Notes under the pieces: generated by a model | Seen by the model: the letters and a program-made list of their open reading frames with translations, nothing else | Database searches by the model: none | What the model was told of the DNA's origin: nothing | Translations under genes and position numbers: made by a program | Shown here: piece by piece, positions 32,768 to 44,504 of the stretch | Numbering within the stretch: the first letter of the stretch is position 1 | How the letters are laid out: each line of letters opens with the position of its first letter | Assembly (NCBI RefSeq): GCF_001652915.1 | Contig: NZ_BBQI01000009.1 | Span: 186,001 to 250,000 of the forward strand | Reading direction: 5' to 3' | Source of the DNA: Cupriavidus sp. D384 | GTDB lineage: Bacteria > Pseudomonadota > Gammaproteobacteria > Burkholderiales > Burkholderiaceae | DNA: 64,000 bases

Positions 32768-33364
32768 ATGACCTCCCCTCGTCTCGGCGTTGATCTCGCC
32801 AAAGCCTATCGGCTGCTCAATCACGGCCCCACGGTACTGGTCAGCGCAGCCCACGACGGCCAGCGCAATATCATGGCGGCCGCCTGGGCCATGCCGCTCG
32901 ATTTCGCGCCGCCCAAGGTGGCGGTGGTGCTGGACAAGGCCACCTGGACGCGCCAGCTGCTGGAAGCCAGCGGCGAGTTCGCGTTGCAGGTACCCACGGT
33001 CAGCCAGGTCGATATCACCCAGGCACTCGGTTCCAGCTCCGGCCTGACGATGCTCGAACAGCAAGGCATCGACAAGTTTGCCGCCTACGGACTGCAGACC
33101 TTTGCCGGCAGCCTGGTCGGCGCGCCGTTGCTGGAAGGCTGCGCCGCCTGGCTCGAATGCCGGCTGCTGCCCGAGCCCGCCATCCAGGCCGGCTACGACC
33201 TGTTCCTGGGCGAAGTGGTTGCGGCCCATGCCGACAGCCGCGTGTTCAGCGAAGGCCGCTGGCACTTTACCGGCCATGACAGCCTTCGCACCATCCACCA
33301 TGTGGCGGGCGGACATTTTCTGGTGGATGGCGATGCCGTCGATGCGAAACCGCTGACGCCCTGA
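32768..33364 (+). CDS. Flavin reductase family protein (FMN-binding split barrel)
   Basis: A 198-residue protein with the flavin-binding core HGPTVLVSAAHDGQRNIMAA and the block APPKVAVVLDKATWTRQLLE. Family members bind FMN and reduce flavins or other small substrates with NAD(P)H. The start is the ATG at 32768 (MTSPRLGVDLAKAYRLLN). It is divergent from phcA across 290 bp, in which I see no other gene. Physiological substrate unknown. Confidence 0.82.
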   Translation: MTSPRLGVDLAKAYRLLNHGPTVLVSAAHDGQRNIMAAAWAMPLDFAPPKVAVVLDKATWTRQLLEASGEFALQVPTVSQVDITQALGSSSGLTMLEQQGIDKFAAYGLQTFAGSLVGAPLLEGCAAWLECRLLPEPAIQAGYDLFLGEVVAAHADSRVFSEGRWHFTGHDSLRTIHHVAGGHFLVDGDAVDAKPLTP

Positions 33365-33383
33365 ACCCGGCACCGGCCAGAAA

Positions 33384-33411
33384 TAAAAAACGCGCCCGAA
33401 GGCGCGTTTTT
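33384..33411. terminator. Bidirectional terminator between the flavin reductase gene and gap
   Basis: ACGCGCC-CGAA-GGCGCGT (33390-33407) with an A-run before and a T-run after serves the convergent genes on both sides. Confidence 0.88.
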
Positions 33412-33428
33412 CATGAGGCGATTGCCAA

Positions 33429-34436
<1,008 letters not shown>

Positions 34437-34512
34437 CTAGAGTGCAATCGATAAAGCCGGTGGCCGGCGCCGGTCGCCGGCGCATCGCACCGGCTGACCG
34501 CGCGGGCGGAAA

Positions 34513-36549
34513 TTACTGGGCGAGCGTGGCGCGAACCGTGTCCGCCACGTTGTCTACCGTGAAGCCGAAGTGCTTGAACAGCACGCCGGCCGGGGCCGAT
34601 TCACCGAACGTGTCGATGCCGACAACCGCCTGGACCTGGTACTTCCACCAGAAATCGGTCACGCCGGCTTCCACGGCGATACGCGGCACGCCTGCCGGCA
34701 GCACGCTGGCCTTGTAGGCGGCGTCCTGCTTGTCGAACACCGTCGTGGCCGGCACCGATACCACGCGCACATGCACGCCTTCGGCGGCCAGCGCATCGGC
34801 GGCGCCCACGGCCAGGCCCACTTCCGAGCCCGTCGCCAGGATCACGGCGTCCGGACGCTTGGTGCGCGGGTTCTTCGCATCGCGCAGCACGTAGCCGCCG
34901 CGGGCGATGTTGGCACGCGTAACGTCGTCACGCTTCTGGAACGGCAGGTTCTGGCGGCTGAAGATCAGGCAGCTCGGGCCGTCCGTGCGGCGGATCGACT
35001 CTGCCCAGGCCACGGCCGTTTCGGTCGTGTCGGCGGTACGCCATACGTCCATGTTCGGAATCAGGCGCAGGCTGGCCACGTGCTCGATCGACTGGTGCGT
35101 CGGGCCGTCTTCGCCCAGGCCAATCGAATCGTGCGTGAACACAAACAGCGTGCGGATCTTCATCAGCGCGGCCATGCGCAGCGCATTGCGGCTGTAGTCC
35201 GAGAACGTCAGGAACGTGGCGCCGTAGGGCACGTAGCCGCCATGCAGCGTGATGCCGTTCATGATGGCGCTCATGCCGAACTCGCGCACACCGTAGTTGA
35301 TGTGGTTGCCCCAGGCATCGAAGCGCACGGCCTTGGTGCCCGACCAGTTGGTCAGGTTCGAGCCGGTCAGGTCGGCCGAGCCGCCCAGGAACTCCGGCAG
35401 CACGGGCGCGAAGGCCTCGATGGTGTTCTGGCTGGCCTTGCGCGTGGCGATGGTCTCGGCCTTTTCCTCGCACTTGGCGATAAAGGCATCGACGGCGGCA
35501 TCGAACGAACCGGGCAGCTCGCCGCGCATGCGGCGCTTGTATTCACCGGCTTCGTACGGGTGCACTTCGGTGTAGGCGTCGAACAGCGCGTCCCAGGCCT
35601 TTTCCAGCGCGCCGCCGGTGGCCTTGGCGTTCCAGGCCGTGTAGACGTCTTCCGGCAGCTCGAACGGGGCGTGGGCCCAGCCCAGCGCCTCGCGCGTGGC
35701 CAGCACTTCGGCACCGCCCAGCGGGGCGCCGTGCACGTCATGGCCGCCTTCCTTGTTCGGGGCGCCCTTGCCGATGATCGTGCGGCAGCAGATCAGCGTC
35801 GGCTTGTCGCTGGCCTTGGCCTGGGCGATGGCATTGTCCACCGCCACCACATCGTGGCCGTCCACGCCGCGGATCACGTTCCAGCCGTACGCTTCGAAGC
35901 GCTTCGGCGTGTCGTCGGCAAACCAGTGCACCACGTCGCCGTCGATCGAGATGCCGTTGTCATCCCACAGTGCGATCAGCTTGTTCAGCTTCAGCGTGCC
36001 GGCCAGCGAGCAGGCCTCGTGGCTGATACCTTCCATCAGGCAGCCGTCGCCCATGAACACGTAGGTGTGATGGTTGACGATGTCGAAGCCCGGGCGGTTG
36101 AATTCCTCGGCCAGCAGGCGCTCGGCCAGTGCCATGCCCACCGCGTTGGTGATGCCCTGGCCCAGCGGGCCGGTGGTCGTTTCCACGCCCGGGGTGATGC
36201 CGTATTCCGGGTGGCCGGCGGTCTTACTGTGCAGCTGGCGGAAATTGCGCAGCTCTTCCACCGGCAAGTCGTAGCCGGTCAGATGCAGCAAGGCATAAAT
36301 CAGCATCGATCCGTGGCCGTTGGACAGCACGAAGCGGTCGCGGTCGGCCCAGTGCGGATTGACCGGGTTATGCTTCAGGTGCCGCCCCCACAACGCCACG
36401 GCGATGTCCGCCATACCCATCGGCGCGCCGGGGTGACCGGAGTTGGCCTGCTGGACGGCATCCATGGCAAGCACGCGGATGGCATCGGCCATCAGCTTGA
36501 CGGGTTGATTGGCAAAAGGACTGGTGGCGGGATGGACGAGGGCAGACAT
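34513..36549 (-). CDS. tkt: Transketolase
   Basis: A 678-residue thiamine diphosphate enzyme of the pentose phosphate pathway. The cofactor motif [32 protein letters not shown] and the C-terminal [13 protein letters not shown] are seen. The start is the ATG at 36547-36549 ([20 protein letters not shown]), which lies on the same CATG as a possible start of the divergent speE-like gene. Confidence 0.95.
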   Translation of the reverse strand: MSALVHPATSPFANQPVKLMADAIRVLAMDAVQQANSGHPGAPMGMADIAVALWGRHLKHNPVNPHWADRDRFVLSNGHGSMLIYALLHLTGYDLPVEELRNFRQLHSKTAGHPEYGITPGVETTTGPLGQGITNAVGMALAERLLAEEFNRPGFDIVNHHTYVFMGDGCLMEGISHEACSLAGTLKLNKLIALWDDNGISIDGDVVHWFADDTPKRFEAYGWNVIRGVDGHDVVAVDNAIAQAKASDKPTLICCRTIIGKGAPNKEGGHDVHGAPLGGAEVLATREALGWAHAPFELPEDVYTAWNAKATGGALEKAWDALFDAYTEVHPYEAGEYKRRMRGELPGSFDAAVDAFIAKCEEKAETIATRKASQNTIEAFAPVLPEFLGGSADLTGSNLTNWSGTKAVRFDAWGNHINYGVREFGMSAIMNGITLHGGYVPYGATFLTFSDYSRNALRMAALMKIRTLFVFTHDSIGLGEDGPTHQSIEHVASLRLIPNMDVWRTADTTETAVAWAESIRRTDGPSCLIFSRQNLPFQKRDDVTRANIARGGYVLRDAKNPRTKRPDAVILATGSEVGLAVGAADALAAEGVHVRVVSVPATTVFDKQDAAYKASVLPAGVPRIAVEAGVTDFWWKYQVQAVVGIDTFGESAPAGVLFKHFGFTVDNVADTVRATLAQ

Positions 36550-37522
36550 GCGAGAACCTGACGGCGGGAAAACCGCAATTTTAGCAGAAGCAGGCGGCAT
36601 TTCCGGGCGCGCAGACGCGGCTCGAAGGGGGTCTCAGACCTGGACCGAATGGCTGGTGCCCGGCGCGGGCACCACGCTGGGCGACATTGCCGTACTGGCG
36701 GCGGCGCGCACCCCGCACCAGCAGGTGGAAATTGGCGAGAACGCGCGCTTTGGCCGCATCTTCCGACTGGATGGCCGCGTGATGAGCACCGAAGCCGACG
36801 CCTTCATCCAGCACGAACTGATGACCGTGCCGATGGCCGTAGTGCACGGTTCGCCACGTAGCGCACTGGTGGTGGGCGGCGGAGACGGTGGGTCGGCCTT
36901 CGAACTGCTGCGAATTCCCACCATGCGGGAAGTGGTGGTGGCCGAACTCGATGCCGAAGTGGTGCGCCTGGCGCGCGAATGGCTGCCCGGCATTCACCGG
37001 GGCGCCCTCGACGAACCGGGCGATCCGCGGCTGCATCTAGCGATTGGCGACGGGCTGGGCCTGATGGAAGCGTTTGCGCGCGCCGGGCGGCAGTTCGACC
37101 TGATCGTCTACGACCTGACCGAAGCCGACGACGGCAGCCCCGCCGCGGCCCTCTTCTCGCCGCACGGCCTGCAGACGGCGCGGCGCTGCCTGACTGCCGG
37201 CGGCGCGATGTCGCTGCATCTGGGCCCGCCCTGGCACCGGCCGGAGGCGGCGCGGCTGCTGCTGTCGCGCCTGCGCCAGGTGTTCAGCAACGTGGCGCCG
37301 CTTGCCACCTTCGTGCCGGCGTACGGTGCGTTGTGGGGGATCGCGCTTGCCAGCGATGCGCTGGACATTGCCGCCCATCCGCCGGAGCGCATTGCGGCGC
37401 GGCTGCAGCAGTGGAAACTCGATGGCGCGCTGCGGTCGTACCACGCCGGGCTGCACCCGGCGCTGTTCAATCATCCGCGCCATTTGCAGGCGATCTTCGA
37501 CAGCGCAGGCCGTCCCGCGTAA
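36548..37522 (+). CDS. Spermidine synthase-like protein
   Basis: A protein of up to 324 residues with the polyamine synthase core: [52 protein letters not shown] and [12 protein letters not shown]. The TEADAF and GGGDGG motifs bind substrate and decarboxylated SAM. The first ~40 residues are poorly conserved in style, so the true start may lie further in; ATG 36548 is the last good start before [10 protein letters not shown]. It is divergent from tkt with no spacer. Activity on putrescine is likely but not shown. Confidence 0.8.
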   Translation: MREPDGGKTAILAEAGGISGRADAARRGSQTWTEWLVPGAGTTLGDIAVLAAARTPHQQVEIGENARFGRIFRLDGRVMSTEADAFIQHELMTVPMAVVHGSPRSALVVGGGDGGSAFELLRIPTMREVVVAELDAEVVRLAREWLPGIHRGALDEPGDPRLHLAIGDGLGLMEAFARAGRQFDLIVYDLTEADDGSPAAALFSPHGLQTARRCLTAGGAMSLHLGPPWHRPEAARLLLSRLRQVFSNVAPLATFVPAYGALWGIALASDALDIAAHPPERIAARLQQWKLDGALRSYHAGLHPALFNHPRHLQAIFDSAGRPA

Positions 37523-37584
37523 CATGCACAAACGCCCCGCCGCTGCCGTGCGCGCGGGGCCTTCGTGCCATCCGGGAGACCCTC

Positions 37585-38019
37585 ATGTCCAGACCGCCCA
37601 ACACGCCCTGGCTGACGCCCTATCTCACGGTCGCCAGCGGACGCGCCGCCCTTGATTTCTACCAACGGGCATTCGGCTTCGATGCCGGGCATGTCGTCGA
37701 TGAGAACGGCGTGCCCACGCACGCCGAAATGCACTACCAGGGCCAGATCGTCATCATGTTCGCGCCCGAGGGCGCATGGGGCAGCACGGCCCGCACGCCG
37801 CGCTCGATGGGCGTGGAGGCACCGCAGACGTTCTACCTGTATTGCGAGGATGTCGACGCCATGTACGCGCGGGCCACCGGCGCCGGTGCCACCAGCATCA
37901 CGCCGCCCGCCGACCAGTTCTGGGGCGACAGATACTGCATGGTCGAAGATCCCGATGGATACCGATGGGGCTTTGCCACGCCGCTGGCCAAGGCTCCGGA
38001 CGCCAAACCCACCCCCTGA
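37585..38019 (+). CDS. VOC (glyoxalase/bleomycin-resistance) family protein
   Basis: A 144-residue protein with the PhnB-like pattern WLTPYLTVASGRAALDFYQR, VPTHAEMHYQGQIVIMFAPE and FWGDRYCMVEDPDGYRWGFA. GGGAG precedes the ATG. The fold usually binds a metal and small molecules; the substrate is unknown. Its stop overlaps the rsmE start (TGATG), so the two are coupled. Confidence 0.85.
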   Translation: MSRPPNTPWLTPYLTVASGRAALDFYQRAFGFDAGHVVDENGVPTHAEMHYQGQIVIMFAPEGAWGSTARTPRSMGVEAPQTFYLYCEDVDAMYARATGAGATSITPPADQFWGDRYCMVEDPDGYRWGFATPLAKAPDAKPTP

Positions 38020-38762
38020 TGCCACCCAGATTCTTTGTCGATGCGGCGCTGGCCGCCGATGCCGTACTTGATTTGCCCGAAGCCGTGGTCCGCCATGTGC
38101 AGGTGCTGCGCCTGGCCCCCGGCGACGCCATCACGCTGTTCAACGGCCAGGGCGGCAGCCATTCCGCCACGCTCGGCGAGATCGGCAAGCGTCACGCCAC
38201 GGCGCAGATCGGCGCTCACGAGGCCGCCGAAGCCGAAACCCCGTTCGCGATCACGCTGGTGCAAGGCCTGGCCGGCGGCGACAAGATGGACTGGCTGATC
38301 GAAAAGGCCGTGGAACTTGGCGTGGCCGCCATCCAGCCGCTGCAGGCCAGCCGCTCGGTGGTGCGCCTGTCGGGCGACCGGGCGCTCAAGCGGCAGGCGC
38401 ACTGGCAGGCGCTGGTGCAGGCTGCGTGCGAGCAATGTGGCCGTAATCGCTTGCCGGCGCTGGCGCCGGTCGCTACTTTTGAAGCGTGGCTGGCGGCGGC
38501 GCCGGCCACGGGTGCCCGGCTGCTGCTGTCGCCACGCGCCACGGGATCGTTGCCGGATCTGGCCAACGCCCACCGCGACGCCTGGCGCGCCGAAGGCGTG
38601 ACACTGCTGATCGGCCCCGAGGGGGGACTTTCCCCTGACGAGGAAGACGCCGCGCGGCGGGCCGGTTTTATCGGCGTGTCACTGGGACCGCGCATCCTGC
38701 GCACGGAAACGGCCGGGCTGGCTTGCCTGGCAACGCTGAACGCCATCCTTGGCGGATTTTGA
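38019..38762 (+). CDS. rsmE: 16S rRNA (uracil1498-N3)-methyltransferase
   Basis: A 247-residue SPOUT-class methyltransferase that modifies U1498. Seen are MPPRFFVDAAL, the knot motifs LLIGPEGGLSPDEEDAA and LGPRILRTETAGLA, and MDWLIEKAVELGV. Full family length. Confidence 0.94.
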   Translation: MPPRFFVDAALAADAVLDLPEAVVRHVQVLRLAPGDAITLFNGQGGSHSATLGEIGKRHATAQIGAHEAAEAETPFAITLVQGLAGGDKMDWLIEKAVELGVAAIQPLQASRSVVRLSGDRALKRQAHWQALVQAACEQCGRNRLPALAPVATFEAWLAAAPATGARLLLSPRATGSLPDLANAHRDAWRAEGVTLLIGPEGGLSPDEEDAARRAGFIGVSLGPRILRTETAGLACLATLNAILGGF

Positions 38763-38777
38763 GATAAGGAGTCTGAG

Positions 38778-39392
38778 ATGGGACTACTCGATAGCGTACT
38801 CGGTGGCGTGCTCGGCCAGCTTGGCGGCCAGCAGCATGAAGGCCAGTCCGGCGGCATCAATCCGAAGCTGATGATGGCCCTGGGCCTGCTGGCAATGCTG
38901 GCGATGCGGCACAAGAGCCAGGGCGCCGACGGCAGCGTGGCGCCGGCCGACGCCGGTGACAGCCCGCTGGGCGGACTGGGCGGGCTTGGTGGCCTGGGCG
39001 GGGTGCTCGGCGGCATGCTGGGCGGCGGCAGTGCACCGGCACCGGGCGGGCTCGATCTCGGTTCGCTGCTGGGCGGCCTGCTCGGCGGACAAGGCGAAGC
39101 CGGCGCATCGGCCCAGGCCATGGGCGCGGCCTCGGGCGGCATTGGCGCGCTGCGCGATATCCTGGCCCAGGCCGGTCTGGGCCAGCAGGTCGACTCCTGG
39201 ATCGGCACCGGCACCAACCAGGCTGTCAGCGCCAACGACCTGTCGGCCGCGCTGGGCAACACCGGCGCGCTGCAGTCGCTGGCCGAAACCACCGGAATGT
39301 CGTCGGACGATGTGGCGGCCAGCCTCAGCGAAGGCCTGCCGGAACTGATCGACCGGCTGACGCCGAACGGCCAGGTACCGCCCGCAGCCTGA
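38778..39392 (+). CDS. YidB family (DUF937) protein
   Basis: A 204-residue protein starting MGLLDSVLGGVLGQLGGQQ and ending in the conserved DUF937-type half (ALRDILAQAGLGQQVDSWIG, LSAALGNTGALQSLAETTGM). The middle is a low-complexity stretch of glycine and leucine (GLGGLGGLGGVLGGMLGG, about 38970-39020), possibly from slippage of 9-bp repeats. Function unknown. Confidence 0.8.
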   Translation: MGLLDSVLGGVLGQLGGQQHEGQSGGINPKLMMALGLLAMLAMRHKSQGADGSVAPADAGDSPLGGLGGLGGLGGVLGGMLGGGSAPAPGGLDLGSLLGGLLGGQGEAGASAQAMGAASGGIGALRDILAQAGLGQQVDSWIGTGTNQAVSANDLSAALGNTGALQSLAETTGMSSDDVAASLSEGLPELIDRLTPNGQVPPAA

Positions 39393-39424
39393 CACCCCCC
39401 TACGTACGGCCGACCAGGCCACAA

Positions 39425-39458
39425 ACAAAAAGCCCGCTGACACCAGCGGGCTTTTTTA
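39425..39458. terminator. Terminator after the yidB-like gene
   Basis: AGCCCGCTG/CAGCGGGCT (39431-39439 and 39444-39452) with an A-run before and T6 after. It also faces the end of the convergent barstar gene and can serve both strands. Confidence 0.88.
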
Positions 39459-39481
39459 GTCGGATAGTCCGTTCGAGACGA

Positions 39482-40090
39482 TCAGGCGAACGAGTAGAAC
39501 ACCCGGAACTGCACCTTGCGCTCGCTCCAGAACTCGGCGGCGTCGCGGAACACGTCCAGCAGCACCTCGCGTGCTTCCTTGTCGAACTTCTGCGCAATCG
39601 GCAAGCCTTCGAGCACGATCACGAAACCGGGCTGCGGCCCCGACTTGTGGATCATGTCGGTCAGGCAGTCGGACAAGGCATCGAAATTCTTGCCGAAATG
39701 CTTCGGGAACGTGAATTCGGTGGCGATGCGTTCCAGGATCTCGGCCTTGCTGGCGCAGTCGGCACAGTTTGCGTACAGGAAATGCTGATTCAGCGCGGCG
39801 GCTGCCTGGGCCAGCTCGGGCACGCGGAATGCGCGGATCGACTGGACGATGTTAGGGCGCACCGTCTTGAACAGATTCATGGCTCCCTCGTTGGTGCCGT
39901 CGTCAGCCCATGTAGCCATGACAGGGGCACAGGTGGGCGGAAGTCGGGGCGTCAGATCCTGGCGCGGCATCATCAGCACATTGTCATAAAGGTTCTGGGC
40001 CTGATGGTGAGCCCTTTGCCAGCCATCTCCGGCGCCGCGCTCCTCGCGGGCGGCAAGGGCGTCGCCCAATCCGAAAATGTCAGTCATCAT
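39482..40090 (-). CDS. Barstar family RNase inhibitor with an N-terminal extension
   Basis: A 202-residue protein whose C-terminal ~130 residues match barstar (IRAFRVPELAQAAAALNQHF, EFTFPKHFGKNFDALSDCLT, FVIVLEGLPIAQKFDKEARE). Barstar binds and blocks barnase-type RNases in the cytoplasm. The first ~70 residues are not part of the usual fold. The long start is supported because its ATG overlaps the stop of the RNase gene by four bases (40087-40090); a shorter start at MNLFKTVRP is possible. Confidence 0.85.
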   Translation of the reverse strand: MMTDIFGLGDALAAREERGAGDGWQRAHHQAQNLYDNVLMMPRQDLTPRLPPTCAPVMATWADDGTNEGAMNLFKTVRPNIVQSIRAFRVPELAQAAAALNQHFLYANCADCASKAEILERIATEFTFPKHFGKNFDALSDCLTDMIHKSGPQPGFVIVLEGLPIAQKFDKEAREVLLDVFRDAAEFWSERKVQFRVFYSFA

Positions 40091-40539
40091 TTGGTTATCC
40101 GTTTGAAACTGTTGTAGTGGTCTTCCGTGTAATAGCAGTCGTTGGCGGCGCGTTGATCACCACCGCAAACTATCCGCCTGGCTCCCCGATTCCGGCTTTT
40201 GCTGTTCTTGACGGTGTATTCGCGGTAATACCCACGAGGCTGCTGCGGCAGGATGCGTTCGTAGTTGCCGAACCGCGAACCATCCTTGTCATACGGGAAC
40301 GGGCCGCCTGCCTGTATCAGATCCATCGTTTGCCGCGCATCGTTGGGCAACTGCTGTGCCTGGATGGTTCCCACCCCGGACACGTCGGGCGACTGCCTTG
40401 CCATCGCGCCTTGCGGCGACAGGGCCAGCGCCATCGACAGCGCCGCGCCGGCCAACACGTGGCCCAGGCTTCGCGCCAGGCTCAGGGACTGCCAATGTGA
40501 CTGCCGCTGCGACTGGCTTTGTGAAATCCGGGAACCCAC
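40087..40539 (-). CDS. Secreted barnase-like guanyl-specific ribonuclease
   Basis: A 150-residue protein starting at a GTG, with a signal peptide ending near QGAMA-RQSPD. The mature part has the microbial RNase N1/T1 (barnase) fold: FGNYERILP, GYYREYTVKN with the catalytic glutamate, RRIVCGGD with the arginine and YYTEDHYNSFKRI with the catalytic histidine. Two cysteines (VCGG and NDCYYT) could form a disulfide. It cleaves RNA outside the cell, and the next gene makes its inhibitor. Enzyme before inhibitor, coupled by ATGA, is the layout of a protective pair. Confidence 0.88.
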   Translation of the reverse strand: MGSRISQSQSQRQSHWQSLSLARSLGHVLAGAALSMALALSPQGAMARQSPDVSGVGTIQAQQLPNDARQTMDLIQAGGPFPYDKDGSRFGNYERILPQQPRGYYREYTVKNSKSRNRGARRIVCGGDQRAANDCYYTEDHYNSFKRITK

Positions 40540-40788
40540 GATAGTGAATGAATCGTTGGCGAAAGTTGATGGCGGGTCATTCCGGCATCGCTTCAGTCTC
40601 TTTATGGACTCCCAGCGGCTGCCGGCACGCCCAGGCGAGCGTCCGCATTCAAAGCCGTAAGGTTACGCGCAAGTCCATCATTAATCAATCCCCGCACCCC
40701 GGCGCCCCGAATTTCCTCAATTGTTTCAACATGTTATTGATATGTGTGCGCATACTAACCGTGCAGACGGCGATCTGACACGGGCATG
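40540..40788. other. Intergenic region upstream of the RNase gene with no supported gene
   Basis: It holds the promoter region of the minus-strand RNase gene and is more AT-rich than its surroundings, with TTAATCAATC and TTGTTTCAACATG. I see no coding frame or convincing promoter pair. Confidence 0.4.
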
Positions 40789-40813
40789 AAAAAAGCCGGG
40801 CGAACCCGGCTCT
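40789..40813 (-). terminator. Terminator of maeB
   Basis: On the minus strand AGCCGGG-TTCG-CCCGGCT is followed by TTTTTTC, about 50 bp after the maeB stop. Confidence 0.88.
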
Positions 40814-40863
40814 TGCACCACTTGGCTCCGGCGGCCGCAAATGGCCGCCGGTAAAACGGCCGA

Positions 40864-43188
40864 TCAGGCCTTGGCGGCGGCGTCCACCACCACCAGCGCC
40901 GTCATGTTGACGATACGGCGCACCGTTGCCGACGGCGTCAGGATGTGGACCGGCGCCTTCACGCCCAGCAGGATCGGGCCGATGGCAACGTTGTTGCCGG
41001 CTGCCACCTTGAGCAGGTTGTACGAAATGTTGGCCGCGTCGATGTTCGGGCAGACCAGCAGGTTGGCTTCGCCCTTGAGCGAGCCATCCGGCACCAGCGA
41101 ATCGCGGAGCTTTTCGTCCAGCGCGCTGTCGCCGTGCATTTCGCCGTCCACTTCCAGGTCGGGCGCGCGCTCGCGCAGGATGGCCAGCGTGTCGCGCATC
41201 TTGCGGGCCGACGGGGCTTCCGACGTACCGAAGTTCGAATGCGACAGCAGGCCAACCTTCGGCTCGATGCCAAAGCGCTTCAGCTCCTCGGCGGCCATCA
41301 GCGTGATCTCGGCCAGCTCGGCGGCGGTCGGATCGATGTTGACGTGCGTGTCCACCAGGAAGATCTGGCGGCCCGGCAGCACCAGGCCATTCATCGCGGC
41401 GTAGACGCAGTTGGTACCGCCCAGCACCTGGTCGATGTAGCGCAGATGGGCCGCGGTGGTGCTGACCGTACCGCAGATCATGCCGTCGGCCTCGCCCTTC
41501 TTGAGCAGCATCGCGCCGATCAGCGTGGTGCGGCGGCGCATTTCCAGCTTGGCGTACTGCTGCGTGATGCCTTCGCGGGCCATCATGCGGTAGTAGGCGT
41601 CCGAGTAATCGCGGAAGCGGTCGTCGTGCTCGGGGTTGACCACGGTGAAGTCGACGCCCATGCGCAGGCGCAGGCCGAAGCGTTCGATGCGGTGCGCCAG
41701 CACGGCCGGACGGCCGATCAGGATCGGGTTCGCCAGCTTTTCGTCGACGATCACCTGCACGGCACGCAGCACGCGCTCTTCTTCGCCCTCGGCAAAGACG
41801 ATGCGCTTCTTTTCCATCTCCACCTTGCGCGCGGCCGCATAGATCGGCTTCATCAGCGTGCCCGAGTGGTAGACGAACTGCTGCAGCTGCAGGCGGTAGG
41901 CGTCCATGTCCTCGATCGGACGCGCGGCCACGCCCGACTTGGCGGCGGCTTCGGCCACGGCCGGTGCGATCTTGACGATCAGGCGCGGGTCGAACGGCTT
42001 CGGGATCAGGTATTCGGGGCCGAACGACAGGTCCTGGATACCGTAGGCCGAGGCCACGATATCGCTCTGTTCCTGGCGCGCCAGCTCCGCCACGGCATTG
42101 GCGGCGGCGATCTCCATTTCACGCGTGATCGTGGTGGCGCCGCAATCGAGCGCGCCACGGAAGATGAACGGGAAGCAGAGAACGTTGTTGACCTGGTTCG
42201 GGTAGTCGGTACGGCCCGTGGCGATGATGGCGTCCGGACGCACTTCCTTGGCCAGTTCCGGCATGATTTCCGGATTCGGGTTGGCCAGCGCCAGCACCAG
42301 CGGGCTCTCGGCCATCTTCTGCACCATCTCGGGCTTCAGCACGCCGGCGGCGGACAGGCCCAGGAAGATGTCGGCGCCATCGATGACTTCGGCCAGCTTG
42401 CGCTTGTCGGTCTTCTGCTGGAAGCGCGCCTTTTCCGGGTCCATCAGTTCGGTGCGGCCTTCATAGACCACGCCAGCCAGGTCGGTCACCCAGATGTTCT
42501 CGATGGGCAGGCCCATGTCGACGAGCAGGTCCAGGCAGGCCAGCGCGGCCGCGCCAGCGCCCGAGGCCACCAGCTTGACCTTGGAGATGTCCTTGCCCAC
42601 GACCTTCAGGCCGTTGATGACTGCCGCGCCCACCACGATGGCGGTGCCGTGCTGGTCATCGTGGAAGACGGGAATCTTCATCCGTTCGCGCAGCTTGCGC
42701 TCCACGTAGAAGCATTCCGGCGCCTTGATGTCTTCGAGGTTGATACCACCGAACGTCGGCTCCAGCGACGCGATGATGTCCACCAGCTTTTCGGGGTCCT
42801 TTTCGTCGATCTCGATGTCAAAGACGTCGATGCCGGCGAACTTCTTGAACAGGCCGCCCTTGCCTTCCATCACCGGCTTCGACGCCGCGGCGCCGATGTC
42901 GCCCAGGCCCAGCACGGCGGTACCGTTGGTGATCACGGCCACCAGGTTGCCACGCGCGGTATAGCGGAACGAATTGGCCGGGTCGGCCACGATTTCCTCG
43001 CAAGCGGCGGCCACGCCCGGCGAATAGGCCAGGGCCAGGTCGCGCTGGTTCGACAGCGGCTTGGTCGGGGTGACGGAAATCTTTCCGGGGGTCGGAAACT
43101 CGTGGTATTCGAGTGCGGCCTTGCGCAGCGCCTCACGCTGCTGCTGTTTCAGATCGTCTTGGGACGGGGACTGCTGAGGGCTTGTCAT
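40864..43188 (-). CDS. maeB: NADP-dependent malic enzyme with phosphotransacetylase-like domain
   Basis: A 774-residue MaeB-type enzyme that decarboxylates malate to pyruvate with NADP. Residues up to about 430 form the malic domain ([35 protein letters not shown]) and the NADP domain ([20 protein letters not shown]). The remainder is a phosphotransacetylase-like domain ([20 protein letters not shown]), a regulatory module in this family. The start is the ATG at 43188; the alternative at 43239 is less typical. Confidence 0.94.
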   Translation of the reverse strand: MTSPQQSPSQDDLKQQQREALRKAALEYHEFPTPGKISVTPTKPLSNQRDLALAYSPGVAAACEEIVADPANSFRYTARGNLVAVITNGTAVLGLGDIGAAASKPVMEGKGGLFKKFAGIDVFDIEIDEKDPEKLVDIIASLEPTFGGINLEDIKAPECFYVERKLRERMKIPVFHDDQHGTAIVVGAAVINGLKVVGKDISKVKLVASGAGAAALACLDLLVDMGLPIENIWVTDLAGVVYEGRTELMDPEKARFQQKTDKRKLAEVIDGADIFLGLSAAGVLKPEMVQKMAESPLVLALANPNPEIMPELAKEVRPDAIIATGRTDYPNQVNNVLCFPFIFRGALDCGATTITREMEIAAANAVAELARQEQSDIVASAYGIQDLSFGPEYLIPKPFDPRLIVKIAPAVAEAAAKSGVAARPIEDMDAYRLQLQQFVYHSGTLMKPIYAAARKVEMEKKRIVFAEGEEERVLRAVQVIVDEKLANPILIGRPAVLAHRIERFGLRLRMGVDFTVVNPEHDDRFRDYSDAYYRMMAREGITQQYAKLEMRRRTTLIGAMLLKKGEADGMICGTVSTTAAHLRYIDQVLGGTNCVYAAMNGLVLPGRQIFLVDTHVNIDPTAAELAEITLMAAEELKRFGIEPKVGLLSHSNFGTSEAPSARKMRDTLAILRERAPDLEVDGEMHGDSALDEKLRDSLVPDGSLKGEANLLVCPNIDAANISYNLLKVAAGNNVAIGPILLGVKAPVHILTPSATVRRIVNMTALVVVDAAAKA

Positions 43189-43421
43189 CTGCGCATCTTC
43201 CGATCGGTGGAGCCGCACTGAATAACGCTGGGAGATCACGGGCCGGCTCCACGAACCCGTTGTCTCCGCTTGTACGCGCTTTTGATTTGCACGCTAAAGG
43301 ATGGCGCATTTTATATTGTGAAAAACTATTTCACAATGGGCGTTTTGCGCGGGGCACCTTTGCGTTTCGGTACAATATGCCGCATGCCGATGGGCTTGAC
43401 CAGCCGGTATGCTCCCACCTC

Positions 43422-44402
43422 ATGCCAGATCCCACCCCCGCTTCCCTGTCCGAATTCGATTTGATTCGCCGGTTCTTCACGCGTCCCGTCCAAAAGGCCG
43501 CGCTGGGAGTGGGCGATGACTGCGCGCTGATCGATGCCCGGCCGGGCCACCAGCTCGCCATCAGCACCGACATGCTGGTCAGCGGCCGCCATTTCTTCCC
43601 TGACGTGCCGCCTCGCGCACTTGGACACAAGGCGCTGGCCGTGAACCTGTCGGACCTGGCCGCCATGGGTGCCGAGCCGCGCGCGTTCACATTGGCGCTG
43701 GCGTTGCCGGAAGCGGATCCGGCCTGGCTCGAAGCATTTGCCGGCGGCATGCTGGCACTGGCCGACGACCACGGCTGCGAGCTGATCGGCGGCGATACCA
43801 CCAAGGGGCCGCTGACGCTGTCGATCACGGTATTTGGTGATGTGCCGCCGCGCCAGGCGCTGCGCCGCGACGCCGCGCGCCCTGGCGACGACATCTGGAT
43901 TTCCGGCACGCTCGGCGATGCACGCCTTGCGCTGGGCGACTGCCGCGGCGAATGGCTGCTGCCAGAGCCTGATTTCACGGTGATCCGCCCACGCATGGAC
44001 ACGCCCGCCCCGCGCGTGGCGCTGGGCATGACGCTGCGTGGTGTGGCCCATGCTGCACTTGATATTTCCGATGGCCTGATCGGGGACCTGGGTCATATCC
44101 TGGCGCGCTCGTCGGTGGGCGCGATCGTGGATGTCGACGCGCTGCCCCGATCCGAGATTCTTGGCGCTCAGCCGTTGCCATTGCAGCGCGAATGCGTGCT
44201 GGCCGGCGGCGACGACTACGAACTGTGCTTCACCGCCCCGATGGGCAACCGCGAGGCCATCGCCGCCATTGGCCGGCAACTCGGCCTGCCGCTGACCCGT
44301 GCCGGTTCGATCACATCGGAGCCCGGCCTGCGCCTCGTCGACGCCAATGGCGACCCGTTCACGTTCACTGGCACGTCGTTCGATCATTTCAGCGCCCCCT
44401 GA
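43422..44402 (+). CDS. thiL: Thiamine-monophosphate kinase
   Basis: A 326-residue kinase that makes thiamine diphosphate, the cofactor used by transketolase. Motifs are LGVGDDCALIDARPGHQLAI, STDMLVSGRHF, GGDTTKGPLTLSITVFGD and ALDISDGLIGDLGHI. It heads the thiL-pgpA-pncC cluster. The start at 43422 (MPDPTPASLSEFDLIRRFFT) is preferred to an in-frame ATG 45 bp upstream. Confidence 0.94.
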   Translation: MPDPTPASLSEFDLIRRFFTRPVQKAALGVGDDCALIDARPGHQLAISTDMLVSGRHFFPDVPPRALGHKALAVNLSDLAAMGAEPRAFTLALALPEADPAWLEAFAGGMLALADDHGCELIGGDTTKGPLTLSITVFGDVPPRQALRRDAARPGDDIWISGTLGDARLALGDCRGEWLLPEPDFTVIRPRMDTPAPRVALGMTLRGVAHAALDISDGLIGDLGHILARSSVGAIVDVDALPRSEILGAQPLPLQRECVLAGGDDYELCFTAPMGNREAIAAIGRQLGLPLTRAGSITSEPGLRLVDANGDPFTFTGTSFDHFSAP

Positions 44403-44504
44403 CACATCGCGTGCAAGCCGTGTCATGATTCCAGCCATGCGTGCAACAGGGAGAGTTGCAAGCTTGCGCGCCATATATCACTAGAAAGTCGAGCCAGGTT
44501 CTTG

